From positions 1 to 59,136 of the forward strand of contig CAKPMC010000009.1 in assembly GCA_934167875.1 (NCBI GenBank): a stretch of DNA of 59,136 nucleotides. The letters are read 5' to 3'. Source of the stretch: an uncultured Bacilli bacterium (GTDB lineage: Bacteria; Bacillota_I; Bacilli_A; RF39; UBA660). Below the pieces are notes generated by a model. The model did not search any database. It saw only the letters and a list, made by a program, of their open reading frames with translations, and was not told where the DNA came from. How positions within the stretch are numbered: the first letter of the stretch is position 1; every line of letters starts with the position of its first letter. Position numbers and translations under genes: made by a program. Shown here one piece after another: positions 16,775-24,197 of the stretch.

Positions 16775-18547
16775 ATGAATAAAGAAGAAAAACAACAAAA
16801 ACAAGAACATAATACTCCTAATCGAGGAATATGGAAAAATTTAAAATCAACCTATAAATATGCTAGAAAGGGAAAAAAATATTTACTTCTGTTTTTGTTT
16901 ATTAATTTTATTTTGACAATAATTTCAGTTATTATACCTGTTATTATTGCTAAGAGAATGGTTGCTTTAACTAGTGGTCTATTTGAAAAACTGCTTGGTC
17001 TTGTTATTTTAATTTTTATAATTGAAGTACTCAGAAATATTATCAGATACTTATATAATTATGTTTATAATAAATTTTATTATGATGTTAGAAAAAATTT
17101 ACAGATTGAACTTACAAGAGAAACTTTAAAATTAAGTCAAGATGAGTTAAATCATAACTCTAGTGGTGTATTTATTGAAAGAATTAATAATGATACTGAT
17201 AACTTAACAGATATTTTTACTATTTTAATTGACTATATAATTAATATTATTGGGAAAATTGGTATTTTAATTTCTGTTTTTTTAATTAATATATATCTTG
17301 GATTTGCTTACGTTGCTTTTATTATTATCATAATAACTTATAATAAATTTACTAGTAATATTAATTATAGGAATCGTAAAGATTGGAAAAATAACCGTGA
17401 AAAAACAAGTGGATTTATTTCAGAGATTGTTAGGGGAGCAAAGGATATTAAAATACTTGATAGTGAGGAATCTTTTTTAACGAAAGCCAGTGAATATATG
17501 GAAGAAACTAATAAAGTTTCTTATAAATATCAGCGAAGTAAGGCTAAACTACGTATGTATGGTGGTAGTATTAAGGATATTTGTGATTTAGGAATTAATT
17601 TGCTTATTTATTATCTTTTGATTTCAAATGGTTTAACAATAGAAGAAGCTATTATTATATTTAATTATCATAATCAATTAACTTGGACTGCTGATTTAAT
17701 AGAACAGATTTATGGAATATTAAAACAGTTTAATTTGGCTGCTAATAGAATTTTTGGGATTTTAGAGGAATCAGAATTTAAAATAGAAAAATTTGGAAAT
17801 AAAAAGTTAGAAAATTTTAGCGGTAATATTGAATTTAAAGATGTATTTTTTTCTTATCAAGATGATATTCCTGTTTTAAAAGGTTTAAATTTTCAAATTA
17901 AGGCAAATGAGACAGTAGGATTTGTTGGTTATAGTGGTAGTGGTAAAACAACTATTTTTAATTTAATTAGTGCTCTAAATAGAAAAATTAGTGGTGAAAT
18001 TTTATTTGATGGTGTTTCTATAGATGAACTTGATAAAACATCTATTCGTGGTAATTTATCAGTAATTAGTCAAAATGCTTATATTTTTAACATGAGTATT
18101 ATGGATAACTTAAAGATTGTTAAAAGGGAAGCTACTGATGAAGAGGTAAAAGAAGCATGTCATCTTGCATATTTAGATGATTTTATTGAATCACTACCAG
18201 AAGGTTATAATACTATTGTTGGTGAAGGCGGAGTCTCTTTATCAGGTGGTCAAAAGCAACGTTTAGCTATTGCTCGTGCTCTTTTATTAAAAACTGAAAT
18301 TTTACTATTTGATGAAGCAACTAGTGCACTTGATAACCAAACACAGATGAAAATACAAAAGGCTATTCATAATTTAAAAGGAGAATATACTATTTTAATG
18401 ATTGCGCATAGACTTTCAACGGTAATTGATTGCGATAAAATTTTCGTAATAGACGATGGTAAAGTTGAAGCAGTAGGAAATCATAATTATTTGCTTCAAA
18501 ATAGTAAAATTTATCAACAACTATACAAAAAAGAGGCAGAAGAATAA
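16775..18547 (+). CDS. ABC exporter half-transporter (membrane and ATPase domains fused)
   Basis: 590 aa from the ATG at 16775, which has AGAGG seven bases before it; an in-frame GTG six bases earlier lies too close to that site. Residues about 25-320 are a type I exporter membrane domain with six helices. The ATPase domain has Walker A GYSGSGKTT, a Q-loop (VISQNAYIFN), signature LSGGQKQR, Walker B ILLFDEATSALD and switch His in MIAHRLST. All catalytic residues are intact, so it probably works as a homodimer. The substrate (lipid, peptide or drug) cannot be told. The N-terminus is rich in Lys and Gln. It ends at a bidirectional terminator. Confidence 0.93.
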   Translation: MNKEEKQQKQEHNTPNRGIWKNLKSTYKYARKGKKYLLLFLFINFILTIISVIIPVIIAKRMVALTSGLFEKLLGLVILIFIIEVLRNIIRYLYNYVYNKFYYDVRKNLQIELTRETLKLSQDELNHNSSGVFIERINNDTDNLTDIFTILIDYIINIIGKIGILISVFLINIYLGFAYVAFIIIIITYNKFTSNINYRNRKDWKNNREKTSGFISEIVRGAKDIKILDSEESFLTKASEYMEETNKVSYKYQRSKAKLRMYGGSIKDICDLGINLLIYYLLISNGLTIEEAIIIFNYHNQLTWTADLIEQIYGILKQFNLAANRIFGILEESEFKIEKFGNKKLENFSGNIEFKDVFFSYQDDIPVLKGLNFQIKANETVGFVGYSGSGKTTIFNLISALNRKISGEILFDGVSIDELDKTSIRGNLSVISQNAYIFNMSIMDNLKIVKREATDEEVKEACHLAYLDDFIESLPEGYNTIVGEGGVSLSGGQKQRLAIARALLLKTEILLFDEATSALDNQTQMKIQKAIHNLKGEYTILMIAHRLSTVIDCDKIFVIDDGKVEAVGNHNYLLQNSKIYQQLYKKEAEE

Positions 18548-18553
18548 AAAAAT

Positions 18554-18580
18554 AAAATAGGCAATGACCTATTTTATTTT
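18554..18580. terminator. Bidirectional terminator
   Basis: 8-bp stem AAAATAGG/CCTATTTT with a 6-nt loop and flanking A and T runs, between the ABC exporter and the convergent nucleosidase gene, whose stop codon is in the right arm. Confidence 0.85.
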
Positions 18581-19228
18581 TGCTATTAATTTATAAGTAA
18601 TTGTTGCTGAAATTGATGCTGCTTTTTCTTCTTGTTCATCTATTCCATCTGCAAAATCAGATATTGATCTAATGATTAAGAACGGTATTTGATTTTTACT
18701 AGCAGTGTGAGCAATACTAGCACTTTCCATGTCTACTGCTATACAACCAGTTCTATTATAAATGTTATCTCTCATAATATTATCGGTAACAAAACAGTCG
18801 CCACTAGCTATACCACCAACTTTGTAAATTATATTATTTTCTTTCAAAATATTTTCAGTCAAATTAAATAAATAACCGTCAACCTCTATTTTACCATTAT
18901 TAGGAACACAGCTTTCCATAATACGAAGAGGAGTAAAATCATGATAAGTAGCATAATTAACTAAAATAGTGTCAAGTACATTTCCTTCTTCTATTAAACT
19001 TCCACAACAGCCAGAATTAATAATATAATCTAATTTATAAGTATCTATTAAATATTGAGTATTAATAGCAGCATTAACTTTACCAATTCCAGAAAGTGCT
19101 AAAATAATTTTCTTATCTTGATAATTTCCCTCATAAATAGCTAATTTTTCATTTTTAAGTTCTAAATTAAATACTTCTTTATACTTTAAAATTTCTTTAT
19201 CCATAGCACAAATAATTCCAATAGTCAT
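18569..19228 (-). CDS. mtnN: 5'-methylthioadenosine/S-adenosylhomocysteine nucleosidase
   Basis: 219 aa, slightly under the usual 230. Opening IGIICAMDKEI holds the catalytic Glu, and the family motifs NSGCCGSL, GDCFVTD, DMESASIAH (ribose-binding Met and Glu) and RSISDFAD (catalytic Asp) are all present. It hydrolyses MTA and SAH to adenine plus thioribose or S-ribosylhomocysteine, in methionine salvage and removal of the inhibitory SAM product. Cytoplasmic and monocistronic. The reference enzyme of Bacillota is the Pfs/MtnN type. Confidence 0.94.
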   Translation of the reverse strand: MTIGIICAMDKEILKYKEVFNLELKNEKLAIYEGNYQDKKIILALSGIGKVNAAINTQYLIDTYKLDYIINSGCCGSLIEEGNVLDTILVNYATYHDFTPLRIMESCVPNNGKIEVDGYLFNLTENILKENNIIYKVGGIASGDCFVTDNIMRDNIYNRTGCIAVDMESASIAHTASKNQIPFLIIRSISDFADGIDEQEEKAASISATITYKLIAKIK

Positions 19229-19272
19229 ATAAACACCTCATATTTATTATAACAGAAATTATTTTTCTGTAG

Positions 19273-19301
19273 TTGTTTTTTTTCTTCAATTAATTTATAA
19301 T
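19273..19301 (+). promoter_or_regulatory. Sigma-A-type promoter of the cyclophilin gene
   Basis: -35 TTGTTT (19273-19278), 17-nt spacer, consensus -10 TATAAT (19296-19301), about 23 bases before the start codon. Confidence 0.7.
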
Positions 19302-19324
19302 TATAAAAGATTGAGAGGGATATT

Positions 19325-19936
19325 ATGAAAAATAAGAATATGTTTTTTATTGTTGGTATAATAGTTATTTTAATTCTTATTTTAGTACTTAATATATTTA
19401 TTAATAAAAAGAATGATGAAAAAGAGAATGAAAATTTATTAACAGGTAAACATTATGTAGAGATTACTGTTAAGGATTATGGTAAGATTGATTTAGAACT
19501 TGATGCTGATGTAGCTCCTATTACAGTTACTAATTTTATTGATTTAGTTAATGATAATTTTTATGATGGCTTAACTTTTCATCGTATAATTGATGGTTTT
19601 ATGATACAAGGTGGGGATCCATTAGGAAATGGTACTGGTGGAAGTGATAAAACAATTAAAGGAGAATTTAGTGATAATGGAGTAAGTAATTCTATTTCTC
19701 ACGTTAGAGGGGTTATTTCTATGGCTCGTAGTAATTCTAATGATTCAGCTTCTAGTCAATTCTTTATTGTTCATGAAGATAGTACATTCTTAGATGGAAA
19801 ATATGCAGCTTTTGGTAAAGTAACTAGTGGTATGGATATTGTCGATAAGTTAGCTAAAGTAAAAGTTGAAGATGATAATGGTACAGTTTCAAAGGAAAAT
19901 CAACCAATTATTGAAAGTATTAAAGTAATAAAGTAG
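19325..19936 (+). CDS. Membrane-anchored peptidyl-prolyl isomerase (cyclophilin type)
   Basis: 203 aa. N-terminal hydrophobic helix (residues 6-27) then a cyclophilin domain with FHRIIDGFMIQGGDPLGNGT, SQFFIVH and LDGKYAAFGKV; the catalytic Arg (FHRII) and the Phe/His pocket are kept. No lipobox Cys, so it is anchored by an uncleaved helix. It would assist folding of exported proteins outside the membrane by cis-trans isomerisation of prolyl bonds. The start has GAGAGGGAT. The pseudouridine synthase follows 5 bases later in the same transcript. Confidence 0.92.
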   Translation: MKNKNMFFIVGIIVILILILVLNIFINKKNDEKENENLLTGKHYVEITVKDYGKIDLELDADVAPITVTNFIDLVNDNFYDGLTFHRIIDGFMIQGGDPLGNGTGGSDKTIKGEFSDNGVSNSISHVRGVISMARSNSNDSASSQFFIVHEDSTFLDGKYAAFGKVTSGMDIVDKLAKVKVEDDNGTVSKENQPIIESIKVIK

Positions 19937-19941
19937 GTGAT

Positions 19942-20781
19942 ATGATGAAAATAATAGTTAAACAAGATAGTCCAATGTTAGAATATTTAGAAAATAATAC
20001 AGATTATAGTAAAAAAAAGATTAAAAGTTTATTAAAATATAAAAGTATTTTGATTAATGGTAAGGTTCCAACTAATCATGATTTAATTTTAAAAAAGGGA
20101 CAAACTGTAGAAATCTCTAAAGAGAAAAAAATAACTAAGATTGGTAATATTGATATTGTGTATGAAGATGATAATTATCTAGTAGTTAATAAACCTAGTG
20201 GTATGTTAACAGTTTCAACTGATAAGGAAAAAAATCGTACTTTATATCATACGGTTCGTGAATATATTAGAGAAAAGAGAAGTCATGAAAAAATATTTAT
20301 CGTTCATAGATTAGATCGTGAAACTAGCGGTTTAGTAATATTCTGTAAAGATGAGAACTTACGTGATAAGATGCAAGAAAGTTGGGACAAAATAGCTGTT
20401 AGAAGAGAGTATGTTGCCGTAGTACTTGGACTTATGGAAAATAAAAAGGATAAGTTAGTTAATTATTTAAAGGAAAATAAGGCTAATTTAGTTTATATAT
20501 CTAAAAATAATGATGGCAAAGAAGCTATTACTAATTATGAAGTAATAAAAGAAAACAAAAATAGTTTATTAAAAATATTAATTGAAACGGGTAGAAAAAA
20601 TCAAATTCGTGTTCAACTTGCTAATATTAATCATCCTATTCTCGGTGATAAAAAATATGGAAATATAAAAGGAAAAAGATTATTACTTTGTGCTAATAGA
20701 TTAGATATTAGAGATCTTAAAACAGGTAAGTTATTATCTTTTGAAATAAATACACCAAGAGAATTTATGAGAAATTTATAA
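19942..20781 (+). CDS. RluD-family RNA pseudouridine synthase
   Basis: 279 aa. N-terminal S4-like RNA-binding segment (KKKIKSLLKYKSILINGK) then the synthase domain with HRLDRETSGLVIF, which contains the catalytic Asp, and a C-terminal GRKNQIRVQLA motif of the RluA/RluD class. Converts specific uridines in rRNA or tRNA to pseudouridine; the exact target is not readable. Two adjacent ATG codons are possible starts (19942 and 19945). The AGGTG site fits the second slightly better. It follows the cyclophilin gene with no terminator. Confidence 0.9.
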   Translation: MMKIIVKQDSPMLEYLENNTDYSKKKIKSLLKYKSILINGKVPTNHDLILKKGQTVEISKEKKITKIGNIDIVYEDDNYLVVNKPSGMLTVSTDKEKNRTLYHTVREYIREKRSHEKIFIVHRLDRETSGLVIFCKDENLRDKMQESWDKIAVRREYVAVVLGLMENKKDKLVNYLKENKANLVYISKNNDGKEAITNYEVIKENKNSLLKILIETGRKNQIRVQLANINHPILGDKKYGNIKGKRLLLCANRLDIRDLKTGKLLSFEINTPREFMRNL

Positions 20782-20785
20782 ATTA

Positions 20786-20814
20786 TTTAACAAATTTAAA
20801 AAATATTGTATAAT
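20786..20814 (+). promoter_or_regulatory. Probable promoter of the DUF308 gene
   Basis: -35 TTTAAC (weak), 17-nt spacer, consensus -10 TATAAT (20809-20814), with a ribosome site ACGGAGG just downstream. Confidence 0.5.
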
Positions 20815-20834
20815 AGTAATATACGGAGGTAGTT

Positions 20835-21446
20835 ATGGAAGATATAAAAAAAGGAATGGATAAAATTTTTAATGCATCAATAGTTACATCAGCAATTATT
20901 TTAGTACTTGGAATATTCTTGTTTATTCAACCAGATACAATTATTCATATGATTTCAATTATTTTAGGAGTTATTATATTAATACCTGGTATTACAGCTC
21001 TTCTTAATTATTTTAAGACAAAATATAGTCCTAATCTAGTTACAGGAGTAGTTACAGTTATTATTGGTATTATTTTAATTGTTAATACTAAGTTGGTAGC
21101 TAGTATTTTGCCTTTTATTTTGGGAATTTACTTTGTTATTAATGGTATCAATCGTCTTCAATATGCATTAGAGTTAAAGAAAGATAGTACTACTAGTTAT
21201 TTGGTATCATTAATAATTTCAATTTTGATTATAGTATGTGGAATATTATTTGTGTTTAATCCTTTTGGAGGAGCATTAGTTATTACTAAAGTAATGGGTA
21301 TTTATATGATTGTTTACTCTGTTTTAGATATTTGTAATTCTATTGTTATTAAAAAAGAAATGAATGATATTCATAAAACAGTAAAAGAAGTTAAAAATGA
21401 AATTATTGAAGCAGAGTTTAGAGAAAAAAATGAAAAAGATAAGTAA
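20835..21446 (+). CDS. DUF308/HdeD-like membrane protein
   Basis: 203 aa with six hydrophobic helices arranged as three hairpins, each beginning with a G-x2-L/I-x3-P-type motif (LGIFLFIQPDTI, IGIILIVNTKLV, GILFVFNPFGG), the pattern of HdeD/DUF308 proteins. The C-terminal 35 residues are charged and probably coiled. HdeD is linked to acid resistance in enterobacteria; its role in Gram-positives is unknown. It is also the closest relative in the window of the membrane half of the protein at 4395-5741. Overlaps the next small gene by 17 bases. Confidence 0.85.
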   Translation: MEDIKKGMDKIFNASIVTSAIILVLGIFLFIQPDTIIHMISIILGVIILIPGITALLNYFKTKYSPNLVTGVVTVIIGIILIVNTKLVASILPFILGIYFVINGINRLQYALELKKDSTTSYLVSLIISILIIVCGILFVFNPFGGALVITKVMGIYMIVYSVLDICNSIVIKKEMNDIHKTVKEVKNEIIEAEFREKNEKDK

Positions 21447-21663
21447 TGATGAAAAGATAAAAAGAGTAAAAAAAAGAAAACTATTAAAAGTTTTAATTAT
21501 TATATTTGGTCTTGCAACATTAGTTCTTGCTATGTTTTCTTTATTTGATAAGATATCTCCAATATATGCTATTATAACTTTTGTAGTTGAAGCTCTATTA
21601 TCGAATTATCGTAATAAGTTAGATCCTAAAGTGGTAAGTTCTGATTTGAAAAATCAGGAATAA
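21430..21663 (+). CDS. Small two-helix membrane protein
   Basis: 77 aa from the ATG at 21430. The N-terminus is strongly basic (MKKISNDEKIKRVKKRKLLK), followed by two hydrophobic helices at about residues 20-38 and 43-60 and a hydrophilic tail. The start overlaps the preceding DUF308 gene by 17 bases, so translation is probably coupled. The end overlaps the convergent radical SAM gene by 38 bases. No family recognised. Confidence 0.6.
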   Translation: MKKISNDEKIKRVKKRKLLKVLIIIFGLATLVLAMFSLFDKISPIYAIITFVVEALLSNYRNKLDPKVVSSDLKNQE

Positions 21664-22528
21664 AACTAAGACTATCTGTTCCGCCTTCTTGTATGAAGGC
21701 TTTTTTTATACCTAAATCAAGAGCATAATCAATTATTTCATCATAGTCTTCTTCAGTTATTGTTTGATTTAATTCTTTAAATCTATCAAAATGTTTGATA
21801 GGTGTATATTGATTCATAATACTAATATAAATATTATCTTGGTAAGTATTATATAAATAATTTAAAATTTCTTTGGTATCATCTTTTAGACCTGGAAGCA
21901 TTAGATGCCTTACAATAATACCTTTGACCATTATTCCATCATTATTAAAGATTGGTTTTCCAACTTGTTTATACATTTCATATATTGCAGCACTAGCATA
22001 TTTGAAGTAATTAGATATGTGAGAATATTTTACAGCATAATTATCATTATAATATTTTAAATCTGGTAAATAGATGCCAACAATTCCATTTAACATTTTA
22101 ATTGTTTCAATTGTTTCATAACCACTAGTATTATATACAATCGGGATATTTAATCCTTTTTTCTTGGCTATCTTAATACCTTCAATAATTAACGGTACAT
22201 ATGGAGTAGGAGTAACTAAGTTAATATTATTAGCTTTTTGTTTTTGAAGATTAAGACAAATAGTAGCGAATTCTTCAGGAGTTATATCTTTACCGATTAT
22301 TTGATTACTAATTTGTATATTTTGACAAAATATACATTTTAAGTTACAACCACTAAAAAAAATAGTACCACTTCCATTATTGCCTGATATACAAGGCTCT
22401 TCCCACATGTGAAGACTGGCTCTAGCTACTATCATTTTATCAGGTGCTCCACATACACCTGTTTTTATATGACGATTGATATTACATTTTCTTGGGCATA
22501 AATTACATTTATTAAAATAATCTTTCAT
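21626..22528 (-). CDS. PflX/AmmeMemoRadiSam-type radical SAM protein
   Basis: 300 aa from the chosen ATG at 22528; in-frame ATG and GTG codons lie 6 and 9 bases upstream and the ribosome site does not decide. N-terminal Cys motif CNLCPRKCNINR plus a further CGAP Cys, then the radical SAM cluster CNLKCIFCQN that binds the 4Fe-4S and SAM. The core has VTPTPYV and PDLKYYN motifs typical of the COG1313 (PflX) group, related to pyruvate formate-lyase activases. Its substrate is unknown. No glycyl-radical enzyme lies beside it. The gene is alone on its strand. Confidence 0.85.
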   Translation of the reverse strand: MKDYFNKCNLCPRKCNINRHIKTGVCGAPDKMIVARASLHMWEEPCISGNNGSGTIFFSGCNLKCIFCQNIQISNQIIGKDITPEEFATICLNLQKQKANNINLVTPTPYVPLIIEGIKIAKKKGLNIPIVYNTSGYETIETIKMLNGIVGIYLPDLKYYNDNYAVKYSHISNYFKYASAAIYEMYKQVGKPIFNNDGIMVKGIIVRHLMLPGLKDDTKEILNYLYNTYQDNIYISIMNQYTPIKHFDRFKELNQTITEEDYDEIIDYALDLGIKKAFIQEGGTDSLSFIPDFSNQNLPL

Positions 22529-22591
22529 AAACATCACTTTTTAATTATACTACATAATTGTCATCAATAATAAATTTCTTGCATAATTTAT

Positions 22592-22629
22592 AGTGATATG
22601 TTAATATTAATTCGTGGTAACATATCACT
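22592..22629. repeat. Perfect 12-bp inverted repeat upstream of the zinc-ribbon gene
   Basis: AGTGATATGTTA (22592-22603) and its exact complement (22618-22629) with a 14-nt spacer. No T run follows on either strand, so it is not a plain terminator. Possible operator or leader-RNA stem for the zinc-ribbon gene or the divergent radical SAM gene. Confidence 0.6.
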
Positions 22630-22719
22630 GGACTATTATTTTAACTCTTTTTCTTTCTTAATAAAAAGATACCAAGGAGCGAATATTGATCCAATAATTT
22701 TATTAAGGAGGTAAGAAAG

Positions 22720-22908
22720 ATGACTGAATACAAAGATAAAACAATTAAATGTGTTGATTGTGGTACTGAATTTACTTTTACAGCTAGAGATCAAGAATTC
22801 TATGCTGAAAAAGGTTTTACTAATGAACCTAAAAGATGCAAAGCTTGTCGTGATAAGAAAAAAGCTGAAAGAAATAATTCAAATTTCAATAATAATAAAA
22901 ATAATTAG
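22720..22908 (+). CDS. Small zinc-ribbon protein
   Basis: 62 aa with two CxxC pairs (CVDCGTEF and CKACRDKKK) about 27 residues apart, which should bind one zinc. The region between contains TARDQEFYAEKGF, the signature of a family of small zinc-ribbon proteins widespread in Bacillota and Cyanobacteria (zinc-ribbon domain, DUF/zf type). The Asn/Lys-rich tail is disordered. A strong AAGGAGG site and a terminator directly downstream support the gene limits. Likely a nucleic-acid or protein binding factor; no experimental role is known to me. Confidence 0.85.
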   Translation: MTEYKDKTIKCVDCGTEFTFTARDQEFYAEKGFTNEPKRCKACRDKKKAERNNSNFNNNKNN

Positions 22909-22915
22909 TTTTTTT

Positions 22916-22940
22916 AAAGATAGAGAAATCTATCTTTTTT
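22916..22940 (+). terminator. Rho-independent terminator
   Basis: 8-bp stem AAAGATAG/CTATCTTT with a 6-nt loop and a run of T, just after the zinc-ribbon gene. Confidence 0.85.
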
Positions 22941-23087
22941 TATTGTTTATAAATAATAAATGAGATATACTAGTAATGTAATAGGATAAAGTACTTGAGT
23001 TGTAGGAGGTGTTGTATTATAAAAAATAAAAAAGATAATTAAAAAAAGTAAAATTTATATATTTTTATAAATTGAATGGAGTTTATA
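22941..23087. other. Gene-free stretch
   Basis: Part of a 305-base gap between the zinc-ribbon and nuclease genes. It contains a good ribosome-site-like TAGGAGGTG at about 23003-23011, but the codons after it start with no ATG, GTG or TTG that stays open, so no gene is called. It may be the decayed remnant of one. Confidence 0.4.
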
Positions 23088-23135
23088 TAACCAATTTTAA
23101 ATTTCTATTAGATAGATTTTTAAGATTGGTTTTTG
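23088..23135 (+). terminator. Hairpin with T tract before the nuclease gene
   Basis: 12-bp stem AACCAATTTTAA (23089-23100) with TTAAGATTGGTT (23120-23131), one G-U pair, followed by T residues. A short CTAT/ATAG dyad is in the loop. It lies about 80 bases upstream of the Rpn-type nuclease and could be a leader attenuator. Confidence 0.55.
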
Positions 23136-23213
23136 TTTTGGATTAAATTAATGGAAATGGTCATTTTACATAATTATTATTGTTTGTTATCATGCACCTA
23201 AAGGAGGTGAAAT

Positions 23214-24044
23214 ATGGCAACTAAGTTTTATACAGCTAAATATGATCGTGTATTTAAAACTATCTTTTGTAATGAAGATAATACTGTTTTACTAAAAGGA
23301 TTATTATCTAGAATATTAAAAAAGAATATAGAAATTATAGAATTTTTAAGAAGTGAATTACCAGTATCTAGTACAGTTGATAAAGCTAAAACAGTTGATT
23401 TATTAGTAAAAGCAGATAATGAATATTTACATATTGAATTAAATTGTAACTATGCTGAATATTTACACACTAGGAATTTTATTTATTTTACTAACATCTA
23501 TTCTAGAAAAGTAATAAGAGGTGAACAATATGATTACTCAACTAAGTTCTTGCATATTGATTTTACTTATGGATTAAGTAAAAATATTAATGATATAAAT
23601 TATTATTATGTAATGGATGAAAATAAAAATAAGTATATAGATAATTTTGAAATGATAGAATTCAATATGGACAAAATCATGAATTATTGGTACAATTCAG
23701 ATAGAAAAAAGGTTAATGAATATAAGCATTTAATTATGCTTGATTTAGATCAAGATAACCTAGATAAAATATCGATAGGGGATGATTTTGTGAAAGAATA
23801 TGAAAAGCAAGTAACAACTTTAAATAATCAAGAAACATTTCAAAGTTTTATGAGTTATGAAGAAGATCAAAGATTAATTCAAAATACAGAAAAGAAGATA
23901 GCATATGAAGATGGACTTGAACAAGGTGCTGAACAAAGAAATATAGAAATAGCTAAGAATATGTTGAAAGACACAAATGATTATCAATTGATATCAAAAT
24001 ATACAGGTTTATCTGTTGAAAATATAAAAAAATTAGAAAATTAG
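23214..24044 (+). CDS. Rpn-family PD-(D/E)XK nuclease (recombination-promoting/transposase-like)
   Basis: 276 aa. Opens with the family segment YTAKYDRVFKTIFCNED, then the nuclease core KTVDLLVKADNEYLHIELN. Asp of VDLL and Glu of IELN are the metal ligands, and the usual Gln or Lys after the Glu is Asn here. The C-terminal 60 residues carry a coiled GLEQGAEQR repeat and IAKNMLKDTNDY ... TGLSVENIKKLE, a tail shared with the gene at 39586. The family (PDDEXK_2/Rpn) is known for RecA-independent DNA transfer and is often multicopy. The start has AAAGGAGGTG. No terminal repeats were seen, so it is not shown to be a mobile element. Confidence 0.88.
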   Translation: MATKFYTAKYDRVFKTIFCNEDNTVLLKGLLSRILKKNIEIIEFLRSELPVSSTVDKAKTVDLLVKADNEYLHIELNCNYAEYLHTRNFIYFTNIYSRKVIRGEQYDYSTKFLHIDFTYGLSKNINDINYYYVMDENKNKYIDNFEMIEFNMDKIMNYWYNSDRKKVNEYKHLIMLDLDQDNLDKISIGDDFVKEYEKQVTTLNNQETFQSFMSYEEDQRLIQNTEKKIAYEDGLEQGAEQRNIEIAKNMLKDTNDYQLISKYTGLSVENIKKLEN

Positions 24045-24137
24045 GCAGACGTTTAATAAAATATTGATAGGATTAAGAAAAATAAAAAAATCTTACATAA
24101 AAAATTAATTTGTGTTATACTGTATAAGTCGTGCAGA

Positions 24138-24174
24138 AATAACGTAAGTCCAGACCTTGGATTTGCGTTATTTT
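24138..24174 (+). promoter_or_regulatory. Long leader hairpin upstream of the MATE-kinase gene
   Basis: 14-bp stem AATAACGTAAGTCC paired with GGATTTGCGTTATT (two G-U pairs) around a 7-nt loop AGACCTT, in the 5' leader about 25-60 bases before the start codon. The T tract is short (TTTT), so it could be a weak attenuator or a ligand-sensing or protein-binding leader. It matches no riboswitch I know. Confidence 0.5.
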
Positions 24175-24197
24175 AATGAAAGAGAGGAGTATTTTTT

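Noticed and set aside
23003..23035. A small peptide gene after the AGGAGG at 23003
   Set aside because: No ATG, GTG or TTG with a reasonable open frame follows; the frame closes within about 10 codons.
23214..24044. Insertion sequence around the Rpn-type nuclease
   Set aside because: No terminal inverted repeats or target duplication found by eye; the hairpin upstream is different from anything downstream.
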